The notes under the pieces are model-generated. The model ran no database searches. It was not told the origin of the DNA and saw only the letters and a program-made list of their open reading frames with translations. From positions 155,069,178-155,133,177 of the forward strand of contig OX578136.1 of assembly GCA_951213105.1 (NCBI GenBank): DNA of 64,000 nucleotides. Direction: 5' to 3'. Shown piece after piece: positions 22,280 through 33,809 of this stretch (within the stretch, counting starts at the first letter, position 1; each line of letters begins with the position of its first letter). Position numbers and translations under genes: made by a program. The DNA is from Amaurobius ferox (taxonomy: Eukaryota; Arthropoda; Arachnida; Araneae; Amaurobiidae).

Positions 22280-22835
22280 CAGAAAGGTCTACAAAAGAAC
22301 TCAGCCTCCGCTAAGCAATGTACTTCAGAAATTAAACTCTTTTAATAATAAAAAAAATATCGGTATAAAACCATTGGTTGGAGCTCCAATAAAATTGATT
22401 ACTAAAATTCGAAATTGCAATCATATTTTACATATTTCTGTAACAAATATTATTTATCGATATTCAAAAACCGAATCTGTTACCATGGTAACTAGCCTGT
22501 ACTCACAACGGGTGCATGAAGACAGAACTGGATGAAAAGGGGATACTATTACAGTGTAAGTATACAACGTGACTTGGCGCACAATCTATAATAAACTGGA
22601 TCACAAGGTTAGGTAAAATATGGCGTAATTTTAAGATTTAGTAAGCAGACGTACGTTTCTGAAGTCTTTGGATTTCCTTCTTCAGTATGAGCAAGCCTGA
22701 ACCTGAATGTTCAAATAAGAGCTAGACAAAAAACTGGCAAAACGGTCCATTTAGCCATTTTTCTATGCTTGACAGAAAGTACAATTTGCCTTTGTAGACA
22801 TATTTCTGTCATTAGTACAGCGACTACATCGGGTG
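22280..22835. other. intergenic, nothing recognised
   Basis: AT-rich; the open frame at 22224-22535 begins inside the foldback arm and is not credible. Confidence 0.4.
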
Positions 22836-22900
22836 TTGAGACCCAGACCGTCCGACCTACCAGAAAGATGTAAGGTAACTGTTGGGACGGCCGGAGTGTG
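22836..22900 (-). mobile_element. 5'-truncated family F SINE tail
   Basis: GAGACCCAGACCGTCCGACC followed by AGATGTAAGGTAACTG and GGACGGCCGG. Only the 3' end of the SINE is present, as expected from aborted reverse transcription. Confidence 0.7.
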
Positions 22901-23110
22901 ACGTCACAAAAAAAATCGTGCATTTATATATACTAAAGCAAACATACGTACATAGTACTAGTAATAATATTTCTTTAAAAGTATATATAATTATATAATC
23001 CTACTAGGCACGTAATTGCATAATCCTACTAGGTATATAATTGCATAATCCTACTAGGTATTTCTTCAGTTTTAAAAAAACCAGATAAGTTCCAAAGCAA
23101 TGTTTTCCTT

Positions 23111-23356
23111 TTAAAGTTCTGATTTTATTTTATGACAGGGTATGTATAGTCCATCCTCGCAGCACAGTAGTTCCGGCATCCTAAAGGATGTCGGTTTCCA
23201 CTGAGATCCACACAGTCTCCAGTAGATGTGCACAACTTTTTGCTGGATATTCTCCTCGATGGCGTCCGCTTTGTCGCACAGTCCATCCCCGACTGTGTAG
23301 CCATTCCTCTCATCCACGGTGAGGGTAAAGTTACCGCCACTTGTCCCTTCAAAGGC
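23111..23356 (-). CDS. terminal exon 3 of a small secreted Cys-rich protein
   Basis: On the minus strand a pyrimidine-rich acceptor (TTCTATTAAATTTATAG) precedes an 81-codon open frame starting AFEGTSGGNFTLTVD and ending at TAA. Third positions are GC-rich (GAC GCC ATC GAG GAG) inside AT-rich DNA, which points to real coding sequence. Five cysteines (GLC, RLC, LLCC, IPC) suggest an extracellular fold. The exon begins in phase 0, matching the end of the exon at 43825. The C-terminus is KSEL. I do not recognise the family. A second open frame overlaps it, but its phase does not match. Confidence 0.6.
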   Translation of the reverse strand, partial: AFEGTSGGNFTLTVDERNGYTVGDGLCDKADAIEENIQQKVVHIYWRLCGSQWKPTSFRMPELLCCEDGLYIPCHKIKSEL

Positions 23357-23447
23357 CTATAAATTTAATAGAAAAATATATTCTAACTTATTTTACAATA
23401 TGTAATAAATATAGTGGTTTCAAGGAAAGTCCTTGAGCACTCTATTG

Positions 23448-23502
23448 TTGTTGTTGTTGAGACCCAGACCATCCGACCTACCAGAAAGGTGTAAGGTAAC
23501 TG
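23448..23502 (-). mobile_element. 5'-truncated family F SINE with target duplication
   Basis: Only the last 55 bp of the SINE ((GTT)n then GAGACCCAGACCATCCGACC) are present, flanked by the perfect 14-bp repeat TGAGCACTCTATTG at 23434-23447 and 23503-23516. This shows a retroposition event that stopped early. Confidence 0.88.
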
Positions 23503-23536
23503 TGAGCACTCTATTGTAAAGAATGGTCGCCATGAG

Positions 23537-23925
23537 TTGTTGTTGTTGTTGAGACCCAGACCGTCCGACCTACCAGAAAGGTGTAAGGTAACTGTATGGA
23601 CGGCCGGGAAGTGCCACCCAATTTAGACCGGAACCCAGTGGGGGAGGCATCCACAGGGACCGTACCCTCCTTCCCCTACCACCAACGTCTCGGAAGGACT
23701 TACGGACCCACATGTTTAACGTGATCGTACTCCGCATGAACACGGCGGCATTTGTGGTAGCGTGCAAATCTAGCGCGCAAACCACGGGGATACCGCACCC
23801 GAGATGGCCAACAGCACGCGGTGTTCCGAGGTGGTCACCCACCAAGTACTAACCGCGCCCGATGCTGCTTGACTTCGGTGATCTAACGAGAACCGGTGTT
23901 TTCAGCACGGTACGGCCGTTGGCCC
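23537..23925 (-). mobile_element. 5S rRNA-headed SINE, family F5S, copy 2
   Basis: Same build as the copy at 13715: a 117-nt 5S-like head (23923-23807), a linker of about 60 nt with GTGGTTTGCGCGC, the family F body and a (CAA)n tail on the minus strand. The perfect 13-bp target repeat TGGTCGCCATGAG lies at 23524-23536 and 23926-23938. Apart from a few short indels its 5S part matches the other copy closely, so both derive from one active 5S-headed lineage. Confidence 0.93.
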
Positions 23926-24892
23926 TGGTCGCCATGAGTGTAAATGTTAGGTCTATCTATACTAAAGTGACCATATCATACCGAAAAAAGTGATTGCACG
24001 GCCCCCCCTGGTAGAGAATTATAAAAGTTTGGATAATGAACTGGGTGACAAAGCAAGATGGGCGGAAAAAGCAATTTCAAAGCTGTAGAGCATTGTATGA
24101 GTAAGAATCAACACTAAAATGTTACTGAAGGCATTCATTTGATAGAGTTATTGGTCAATAAGGCTATTGGTCAATAGGGTTGTTGGTGAATAACTTTTCC
24201 ATTCGGGAATGCTGAAATAAACTACACTTACATGCACAGGAATTGAATGTCCAGCCTGTTTGAAATATCCTCCATCAGTAATAATACACATTTGAATTCA
24301 AGAAAAAATATGACCATGTTATGTGACAACAATGGCAGGTATCATCGTGTTAAAGACCCTGATGACTCCACTTTCTGACAGATATTTATTTCCTTTTATA
24401 TACGTGTTTTGCTCGTTAGGTGTCGATGCCTGCTCATTATACAATGCTCTACTACATTTTAATTGGATTTTCCGCCCAGTTCACTTGCTTGCCGAGTTTG
24501 TTTTTCTATTTTTTTCAATTCTTCGGTAGGGGCTCTGCAATATCTTTTAATCGATCGGGCATGGTCACTTTATCACAGATAGACTTAACATGTGCGATCA
24601 TGGTCTTTCATTACAAAGTGATTGGGACGCTTAAGGACTTTCAAGAAACCTTGTATATTAATTATACATGAAACATACATTTTATTTGACCTACAATACA
24701 TTGTATATGCAAAGGGAAAGTATGGTGATGAAGGAGGGTTTGGAGATCCAACATGCAGATTTAGGTAGATTTACGCGTTCTGATAATTTTGGGCGAAATT
24801 CATCGAGATACAGGTAGTTGGTAGTTGATTTTTCAAACTTTTTCAACAATCACCAAAATCATGGTAAATAAACTGAACTGTAGCTCAACTCG

Positions 24893-25582
24893 ACTTTCTT
24901 ATACCAAATATTTTTTTTAAAATTTTATAAGAAAAAATCTTAAAATTCGGTATCGTGGGTCCAAAGGATTACAACTATAGCGTATCAGCGTAGAGCTTCA
25001 CTTAAATGGGCTTGAACATCTAAATGGGCTTGAAAATCTTTTGATTGATACCATACTTGACAATGTTCCCTTTAGGGAGGCTATTGACGGCACGAATTAT
25101 GAAATTTGTATGGCGGCTATTTTTCATAACAATGATTGAAACTATTAAGTCACGTGATCATTGAGCCATTGATAAACCCTGTTATTCATGGTTATGTCAG
25201 TTTTTGTCCTATACTGCCATGTTGAAAGAATATAAAATTTCCGAAAAAATTCAAAGTTTTCGCTTGAATTGAAACAAAAAAGCCTATTTAGTTCTAGATT
25301 TTTTGATAACAAAGCCCGATATAAAGTCTCGTGAAAAATCCATTAATATTTGTGGCCGTTATCGCGTACGCAAAAAAATTTACCACAGACATCAGACAGA
25401 CGGACGGATATCACTCCAAAAATAGACAAAATGTATTTAGGAGATCTTAAAACATATATTGGCATCTAAATCTTGAAATTGAAAATGTTCGTGAAATTTT
25501 CGTACTTTCTCAATGCAAAATTTCGAAATCGAAAATTTTTGTGAAATTTTCGTACTTCCTCAATTCTATGTTATAAGAAAGT
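24893..25582 (+). mobile_element. D element, copy 2
   Basis: Bounded by the inverted ends ACTTTCTTATA (24893) and TATAAGAAAGT (ending 25582). The inside carries the motif GGGTCCAAAGGATTACAACT, a single degenerate satellite unit, TATACTGCCATGTTGAAAGA, a CAGACAGACGG tract and a duplicated GTGAAATTTTCGTACTT hairpin end. No protein. Confidence 0.75.
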
Positions 25583-25599
25583 AAAAATTATGTTTTTGC

Positions 25600-26813
25600 C
25601 CAAACATGAATTATTTAATATTTTCCTATTTCCGTTACAATATCCAGATATATTGTAAAATCATACAGTAGAAGAGGTGTTCTGTGAGAGATGAAATAAA
25701 TGAAGCATCCATATTATTCCGGAGTAAATTTATACGTGTATAAGTGTCAATTTGTCAATGTTCATATATGTAACAAAGGCGCACTAACATTAATTACTTT
25801 GCAGAATGATTCGCTTTCGTGTATGAAGTTTAATAGAGTCTAACATGTACTTTCGCTACATATGAAGTGAGAAAACATAACACAATTATCCCGTTGCAAC
25901 GCAAAGTGAAGAACAAAACCAACAATCTGCTGAGTTGAAACTTCATATGTCAAGTTTTATATACTTGGTAATAGGTAAGTAAACATTTATATTGTGTTCA
26001 TATTGGACGTCTTTGTGTGTGTCTGAAGAAAAAATAAAACGCTTACCAAAAAATTGAAGCTGGTTATTACACGAACCAGTAGCTTCCGGCCGTCCAAATT
26101 GCTGCTCAAGTCTTAGGCTGAGTAGGGCGGTCTGGATCTTCAACGTACCAGTAGATTAGCATGGTATTTTTGACTGTGGAGCTGAGCGATTAGAGTTTTC
26201 ACTTGGAAAAGGTTTTTTATTCTTGAGTTACCCCCCCCCCCCTTCGGAAAACGTTCTGCGTATAAAAATCCCATGTATGAAAGAGTGCATTGAAAAATTG
26301 TGAGAAACCCAGAACATAAGTTTAGTTGAAAATCACTATAGTCAACAATGTCTTTAAACAATATTGTATATTAATTATTTACAAATACTGTACTATGAAA
26401 ACTTAAAAATATCTTATAATTACAATATGCTAAGACTTCGCTAGAAAATTATCAACCAATTTTATCTAACTGAGATTCTTGTGTAACATGGTATTTTTGA
26501 AGGGAAATCAGATTTATTCTTTCTAAAACTCTCAAATACGTAAATGGATGCTTTGCCATATTGATGCCGATATAAAGAGCTAAGTCTACTTTGCAAATTA
26601 GTTAAGTTTAATGGTAGCCATTATTAGTATATTTCTTCGTCTTGATATTGTTTAAAGTAGGTAAATGTTAGTTTATTCGTGAAAAATGGCCCAAATTCTT
26701 TAGTATTACGAATAATGGTTATTTTCTGTGAATATTAATTAATAGAATCCCATTTGACTCAAAATGGAGGATCCATTACTCATACACGAGAAATGTTCTT
26801 TCATTCAATTATT
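25600..26813. other. intergenic with a SINE-like scrap
   Basis: Mostly AT-rich without genes. A piece at 26080-26140 (CTTCCGGCCGTCCAAATTGC, then GGGCGGTCTGGATCTTCAAC) resembles a truncated family F 3' end in plus orientation. A C10 run lies at about 26230. Confidence 0.45.
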
Positions 26814-28364
26814 ACTTTCCTTATATACATAATGTATAAGGAAAGTATTGTGAAGGGGTCGAAAATTCGAATTCGAGTTTTCGACGGGAGAGCACTTTTC
26901 AAACATCCCTGATCACGAATCGAACATTTTTGAAGTGATATGTGTGAGTGTATGAGTCAGTGAGCCTGTGGAGATGATAACTGACGAACAAATGGACCGA
27001 TTCGAACCAAATTACGTACAAAAATCACAATCCGTAAACACTGGAAGCCTATTGTTTTTATACGCAATCAAATGCTCAGAACCCCCCTAAATTTTCGAAT
27101 GAAATTTTGAAAAAATCGTCAAAAAATCAAAACCACTATAAAAGTTACGCGAATAGACATTTCTTATGTAATTTTTCATTAGAAAACCATTGATATAACT
27201 TTTAGAACGCTAACATGAACCGTTCTCGAGATATTGTGCATTTTTTCTAAAAAATTATCAAAAATTCATATAAAAAAAAAAAAAATATTTCCTATTGAGA
27301 AACATGTTCACTTTTCATATGTAATACCATGCGATAAATTGGGTGACATCATTCTCGTGGGTCTAGTTCGTTCCATTCATGAGAAAAGATACTTTGAGTA
27401 ATACTTTTGTGTTTGAACGCCAATAGTCATTTATCTGCTGTAAGACTAACTTATTCCTTAGTGCATAACGTTTAGCGAGATTTTAGCGACGAATTTGGCG
27501 GAATGTCGCCAACTTGGCGACTTCTGAAAATGTTGCTAAATTAACGAAAATCTCGCCAAATGGATAAAAAATGACGCTAAATCAATGAAAATGACTACTA
27601 ATTGTCGAAAATTCAATATCTTGGAGAGAATATTAGTATCTACTATAAGAAAAACCTATTTTACTTTCCCTGCAATACATGGTAATGTATAGGGAAAGTA
27701 TTGGAATCATGTCGAAAATCGCAACTCGAGTTTTCGACGGATCTACACGTTTCGAGACCTCTAGAATACGAAAAAACTATTTTTAGCGTGACGTCTGTGT
27801 GTGTGTCTGTGCGTCTGTGTGTCTGTCTGTCTGTGTGTCTGTCGGTCTGTCTGTGCAGATATTGTATCCACTCTAACTAAAAAACTAATTGACCGAATTT
27901 CATAAAATTTGGTAGGTAAGTCACTTGTGCACGAATCTGGTGCTGATTAGTTTTGGGTATGACTCGGGTTAAAAGAACCCGCCTTTTTTGCGAAATGGCC
28001 CGCAAAAGCTTGTATCCACTCTAACTAAAAAACTAATGGACCAAATTTCACAAAATTTGGTAAATAAGTCGCTTGTAGGCCACCCTGGTGCTGATTAGAT
28101 TTTGGTATACTTCGAAAAAAAATAACCTGCCTTTATTTGCAAAATGGCCCGCAAAAATCATCAAAATCTAAACTTAAGAACTACGTATGTTCAAATATAG
28201 CCATTAAATGCTTGTTTAATACGTAATTTTTAGCGCAGAAAAGAATAAGACCAACCCCATTACACTAGGACTAGCCGTTCTTGAGATATTTTAGTTTTTC
28301 GTATTTTTCCTTCACCATTTTTGAAAATAAGTCTAGTTTTCAAATGAGAACGAAAATTGAATTT

Positions 28365-29162
28365 AAAATCTGATGTGGGCAGCACATGACTTTCCCTGCA
28401 GACTTATATCCACGTTCTCTTTATTTTAATTAAATTTTTTCACTTTTAATTCAATTTTCGCTCTCATTTGGTAACCGGACTTATTTTCAAAGGCGGCGTA
28501 GAGAAAATACGAAAAACTAAAATGTCTCGAGAACGGCTAGTCCTAATGTAATGTGGTTGGTCTTATTCTTTTCTTAGCTAAAAATTACGTATTAAACGAG
28601 CATTTAATGGATATATTTGAGCATACGTAGTTCTTTAGTTTAGATTTGGACGATTTTTGCGGGCCATTTTGCAAAAAAATGCAGGTTATTTTTTTTCCGA
28701 ATCATACCAAAATCTAATCAGCACCAGGGTGACCCACAAATGACTCATCTGCCGAATTTTGTGAAATTCGGTCCATTAGTTTTTTAGTTACAGTGGATAA
28801 AAGCTTTTGCGGGCCATTTCGCAAAAATAGGCGGGTTCTTTTATCCCGAATCGTACCCAAAACTAATCAGCACCAGACTCGCCCACAAGTGACTTACGTA
28901 CCAAATTTTGTGAAATTCGGTCCATTAGTTTTTTAGTTACAGTGGATACAAAATCTGCACAGACAGACAGACAGACAGACACACAGACCGACACACAGAC
29001 AGACAGACAGACACACAGACACACACACAGCCGTCACGCTGAAAATGGTTTTTTCGTATTCTAGAGGTCTCGAAACGTGTAGATCCGTCGAAAATTCGAG
29101 TTGTGATTTTCGGCATGATTCCAATACTTTCCCTATACATTACCATGTATTGCAGGGAAAGT
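28365..29162 (-). mobile_element. B element, copy 2, complete, reversed
   Basis: Runs from AAATCTGATGTGGGCAGCAC (tail complement) to TGCAGGGAAAGT (head complement), with a (CAGA)n tract at 28961-29026. It directly abuts copy 3 in the same orientation, and together they interrupt copy 1 at an A-run (T-run on the other strand). Confidence 0.85.
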
Positions 29163-29964
29163 AAAAATCTGATGTGGGCAGCACATGACATCCCCTGCAG
29201 ACGTTCACGTTCTCTTTATTTTAATTACATTTACTTCATTTTTAATTCAATTTTCGTTCTCATTTGATAACTGGACTTATTTTCAAAGGTGGCGTAGAGA
29301 AAATACGAAAAAACTAATATATCTCGAGAACGGCTAGTCCTAGTGTAATGGGGTTGGTCTTATTCTTTTCTTCGTTAAAAATTACGTATTAAACAAGCAT
29401 TTCATGGATATATTTGAGCATACGTAGTTTTTTAGATTTTGGCCATTTTTGCGGGGCATTTTGCAAAAAAAGGCAGGTTATTTTTTTCTGAATCGTACCA
29501 AAATCTAATCAGCACCAGGGTGACCTATACGTGACTCATCTACCGAATTTTGTGAAATTCGGTCCATTAGTTTTTTAGCTACAGTGGATACAAGCTTTTG
29601 CGGGCCATTTCACAAAAATGGCGGGTTCTTTTTTTTCGAATCGTACCCAAAACTAATCAGCACCAGCCCTGCCCACAAGTGACTTACCTACAAAATTTTG
29701 TGAAATTCGGTCCATTAGTTTTTTAGTTAGAGTGGATACAAAATCTGCACAGACAGACAGACACACAGACAGACACACAGACAGACAGACACCCAGACAC
29801 CCAGACACACAGACATACAGACACACACACAGACGTCACGCTAAAAATAGCTTTTTCGTATTCTAGAGGTCTCGAAACGTGTAGATCCGTCGAAAACACG
29901 AGTTGCGATTTTCTGCATGATTCCAATACTTTCCCTATACATTACCATGTATTGCAGGGAAAGT
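29163..29964 (-). mobile_element. B element, copy 3, complete, reversed
   Basis: Tandem neighbour of copy 2, same length and layout, with a (CAGACACA)n tract at 29749-29833. Similarity to copy 2 is very high by eye, so both are recent. Confidence 0.85.
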
Positions 29965-30050
29965 AAAAGTTAATTAAATTTAATTTAAATAAATAGAACG
30001 TGAATATAAGTCTGCAGGGAAAGTCATGTGCTGCCCACATCAGATTTTTT

Positions 30051-31473
30051 ACTTTCCTTGCAATACATGGTAATGTATAGGGAAAGTATTGGAATCATGT
30101 CGAAAATCGCAACTCGAGTTTTCGACGGATCTACGCGTTTCAAGACCTCTAGAATACGAAAAAACCGTATTTAGCGTGACGTCTGTGTGTGTATCTGTGT
30201 GTCTGTCTGTGTGTCTGTATGTCTGTCTGTGTGTCTGTCTGTCTGTGTGTCTGTCTGTTTGTGCAGATTTTGTATCCACTCTAACTACAAAACTAATGGA
30301 CCGAATTTCACAAAATTTGGTAGGTAAATCACTTGTGAGCGAGTCTGGTGCTGATTAGTTTTGGGTACAATTTGGAATAACAGAACCCGTCTTTTTTGCG
30401 AAATGTCCCGCAAAAGCTTGTATCCACTCTAACTGAAAAACTAATGGATCGAATTTCACAAAATTTGGTAGATAAGTCTTCTGTGGGTTACCCTGGTGTT
30501 GATTAGATTTTGGTACGATTCGGAAAAAATAACCTACTTTTTTTTTGCAAAATGGCCCGCAAAAATCGTCAAAATCTAAACTAAAGAACTAGGTATACTC
30601 AATATATACATTAAATGCTCGTTTAATACGTAATTTTTAACGATGAAAATAATAAGACCATCCCCATTACACTAGGACTAGCCGTTCTCGAGATATTTTA
30701 GTTTTCCGTATTTTCTCTACGCCACCTTTGAAAATAAGTCGAGTTTTCGACGTAACTTGAGTAACTCGAGTTTTCGACGGATCTACACGTTTCAAGACCT
30801 CTAGAATATTAAAACACCATTTTTAGCGTGACGTCTGTGTGTGTGTCTGTGTGTCTATTTGTGTGTCTGTCTGTGCAGATTTTGTATCCACTCTAACTAA
30901 AAAACTAATGGACCGAATTTTACAAAATTTGGTAGGTATGTCACTTGTGGGCGAGTCTGATGCTGATTAGTTTTGGGTACGATTCGGGATAAAAGCCGCC
31001 TGTTTTTCGCGAAATGGCCTGCAAAAGTTTGTATCCACTCTAACTGAAAAACTAATGGACCGAATTTCACAAAATTCGGTAGAAGAGTCACTTGTGGGTC
31101 ACCCTGGTGCTGATTAGATTTTGGTATGATTTGGAAAAAAATAACCTGCCATTCTTTGCAAAATGGCCCGCAAAAATCGCCAAAATCTAAACTAAAGAAC
31201 TACGTATGCTCAAATATATCCATTAAATTCTTGTTTAATACGTAATTTTAAAAGACGAAAGGAATATGACCAACCTTATTACAGTAGGACTAGCCGTTCT
31301 CGAGGAATTTTATTTTTTTATTATTTTCTCTACTCCACCTTTAAAAATAAGTCCAGTTGTCAAATGAGAACGAAAAGTGAATAAAAAGTGAATTAAATTT
31401 AATTAAAATAAAGAAAACGTGAATATAGGTCTGCAGGGAAAGTCATGTGCTGCCCACATCAGATTTTTTTTTT
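30051..31473 (+). mobile_element. B elements, copies 4 and 5, joined
   Basis: Copy 4 begins with a hairpin at 30051, directly after the T6 tail of copy 1, and breaks off at about 30740. The next copy starts inside its own head (GAGTTTTCGACG) and runs to a full tail and T-run at 31473. The join lies at GAGTTTTCGA, a word present in the head, so homologous recombination between copies or a 5'-truncated insertion could explain it. Confidence 0.75.
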
Positions 31474-31540
31474 ACTGTAAAAGTAGTAAATTCATTACAT
31501 TATATAAGGAAAGTGATGTGTTTCCCACATATGATTTTTT

Positions 31541-33000
31541 ACTATTTACAAACGGCTGAAAATGGGAGAAGCAATAACCACGCCTTTCTGACTTGCTTGT
31601 TAGTTAATCAGGTAGGGAGGAGTTTAACAGATAGGTTGGTTTAATATCATGCTTCTCCTTATAGACCGCGAAGGCTGGATGATTTCAGCTTCTAAAACAT
31701 TAAAATATGCGTTTTAATAGGAAAAATACTTTGAAAAGTGTCACTTTAAGCAAGTAAAATGTAAAAATAATTTTTCTAAATAGTATATATATATTCGAAA
31801 GTTATTAAAAAAATTATAATAAATAGAAGTATGTTTAAATAATTCTTAAAACTAGATTTTAAGCAGCGAAGGCTCAGCTTTTTAGCCTCAATGAACGCTA
31901 CGCCACTGATACGTACGAATATTTAGCGCAGAAACTCTTATTTTAGAGTGTGCCTCGTATTACAATAACCAGGCAATAATTGTAGTGAAGCTAGGCTTCA
32001 TTCAGGAGCCAATAACAACAAGAACAGTAAAACGTAACTAATTCGAAAATTAGTAATCTAAAAATTCGATTATCCAATGATTCATTTATGTAAATATTGT
32101 AATAAGATACGCTGAATCTAAATTTAGTAAAATGATCTGATAAAAATGTACAACTTTTTGAGACACTTTGCAAACATATGAGGCCCAAGAAGTGGCTTGG
32201 ATTACTTAGTTTTTGGGACTACCCTATATGTACCACAAGCTACTTTAATGCTTCGTTTGTCCAGCTGACGCAAAGATAATTTTAAGGAAATATTTTGTGA
32301 AGTATCGAAGTTATCGGTTGATTTATATGTATGGTTTTGTTATAATGACAGAAAAATTGAAATTCATCTTCATAATTTGTGTAAAATAGTTGAGAATTAA
32401 GCTTTAATCGATAGATATTTTATGTTTTTCGTGAGTGATGACCTGCTTCCTTGCTTCATACCACCCCACGCCACTGTCTAGCGGTATTAGTGACAAAAAG
32501 CATGAACATACAATTGGTCTTTGAATGTATATTCCAATTTACTACTATAGTGGTTATACGTCGAGTATGATGTCATTTGAAAACTGTTAAACTGTGCCCA
32601 CTTAAATTTATAAAATGGTACAGTTAAGACAAAGTATACGTTTAAAAAAAGGATCTTTCACTTTCATTCTTGTCGTAATTATATTTTATGATTGGTTTCT
32701 GAGGGTTTGTTTTTCTTTCTCTTTTTTACGATTTTCGACATCGTCCTGAAGTCTTTTTTCCAACACCTTTTTCAAACGACCTCGGCTATGAAACAGTTTT
32801 CCTCCGTCTTAATTGCCAATTACGAAACTTTTACGATTTTGGATATTACCCGTAGTTCTTCAACCCTGTGCTCTATATGTTGTTTATGGAAGAACGCGGA
32901 ATGTTCCCAATTCCGAAAATTTCTAGACAGCAGATGAAAAAACCAGGAAAAACAGTAAAAGAAGCCAATAACATAATATAGGCCATTCTTTAAACTTTCA
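31541..33000. other. intergenic, nothing recognised
   Basis: AT-rich DNA. The frame at 32692-32937 is open on plus but has no motif or splice context. Confidence 0.4.
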
Positions 33001-33004
33001 TGAC

Positions 33005-33430
33005 AGTTTTTATAACAGGCGCTATCAACAAGCTGTACGTACTTAGTTTCAATGGGTTTATTACTATCTGAGACATAAATAATAGCAAGACATGAAAGTT
33101 AGAATGTCATTCATGAAAACAACGATCAATCCGTACTTATTCGAAGGTATTGAAAATAACAGACGCAATCGACAAGCTGTGGGTTTATTACTACCTGAGA
33201 CATAAATACTCGTAAGACATGAAAGTTAGAAAGTCATTCATGAAAACAACGATCAATTCATACTTTTTCAAAGGTATTGAAAATAACAGGTGCAATCGAC
33301 AAGCCGTACGTACTTAGTTATAATGGGTTTGTTACTATCTGATACATAAATACTCATAAGACATGAAAGTTAGAATGTCATTCATAAAAACAACGATCAA
33401 TCCATACTTTTTCAAGGTATTGAAAATGAA
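33005..33430. repeat. tandem repeat, 127-144-bp unit, three copies
   Basis: Units share GACATGAAAGTTAGAATGTC, CATGAAAACAACGATCAAT and AAGGTATTGAAAATAACAG. GACATGAAAG occurs at 33089, 33216 and 33360. The middle unit is shorter because it lacks the TACGTACTTAGTT part. Confidence 0.85.
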
Positions 33431-33809
33431 ACAAAAATCTTCCCATTTCTTTTCTGCCGGTCGGTCTTTCGTCAAATCGAGATGAAACTATTTTCTCCCA
33501 AATAACTCAATCAAATGAAGCCAAATTTTGTACAAAGTTAGACTGCTAATTTAACCAGTAAACAAAGTGACAACTTCTTTTAAATTTTGTTGTGCGCAAT
33601 TATTCATTTTCCCGACATTGGAATATCTCCTATACCAGGAATGGGGAAATTACGGCTCACGGGGAAAATAGGTCCCACTGATACATCCAATACGACTCAC
33701 ATAATCAAACTGAGATTTATAAAAGCATACCAAAATAAACATTTCCGAAATTATGCCCAAAAATGTATTGATCTTGGAAACCGATTTACTGATAAGCATT
33801 TTTCTCCTC

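Larger units (their letters stand above)
23409..24657. mobile_element. MITE family S, copy 1, carrying two SINEs
   Basis: Terminal inverted repeats of about 28 bp (left GGTTTCAAGGAAAGTCCTTG; right the complement of GGTTTCTTGAAAGTCCTTAA) lie next to TA. The inside matches 54832-56308 (ACAGGAATTGAATGTCCAGC, CCTCCATCAG, TTCAAGAAAAAATATGAC and ATAGACTTAACATGTGCG). It encodes nothing credible. Without its two SINE insertions it is about 0.8 kb. Confidence 0.72.
27663..30050 (+). mobile_element. B element, copy 1, split by two reversed B elements
   Basis: The head and body run 27663-28364 (hairpin ACTTTCCCTGCAATACATGG with ATGTATAGGGAAAGT, CTCGAGTTTTCGACGG, a (GTCTGTCTG)n tract, then ATTGACCGAATTTCATAAAA). 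The tail resumes at 29965 (TTAATTAAATTTAATTTAAA) and ends CTGCAGGGAAAGT then CATGTGCTGCCCACATCAG plus T6. The ends ACTTTCCCTGCA and TGCAGGGAAAGT are inverted repeats. No protein is encoded. Confidence 0.82.
26814..31540 (+). mobile_element. A element, copy 1, split by a block of B elements
   Basis: The A head and body run 26814-27662: a 5' hairpin ACTTTCCTTATA..TATAAGGAAAGT, then GACGGGAGAGCAC, a short GTGTGAGTG tract, GATAACTGACGAAC and an array of GGCGACATT-like words. The missing end of the same element (ACTGTAAAAGTAGTAAATTC to CCCACATATGATTTTTT) is found at 31474-31540. Between them, starting in a T-run, sits 3.8 kb of B elements. This is direct evidence of nested insertion. Confidence 0.85.

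Noticed and set aside
23125..23352. Alternative frame of terminal exon 3 with CTSTGDCVDLSG and HPLGCRNYC, resembling Cys-rich secreted peptides
   Set aside because: This frame would need a different entry phase from the acceptor. The other frame joins exon 2 in phase and has the more GC-rich third positions, so I preferred it, though both are open.
28933..30358. Repeated open frames with Cys/Val/Ser or Thr/Asp/His/Arg runs in B elements
   Set aside because: They cross the GTCTG microsatellite in every B copy, start at different places and encode no domain. Similar peptides in many copies reflect shared DNA, not selection on protein.
32692..32937. Plus-strand ORF with hydrophobic start as a secreted protein
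   Set aside because: Phe/Leu-rich start arises from T-rich DNA; no splice context or Kozak support, and codon use matches the background.
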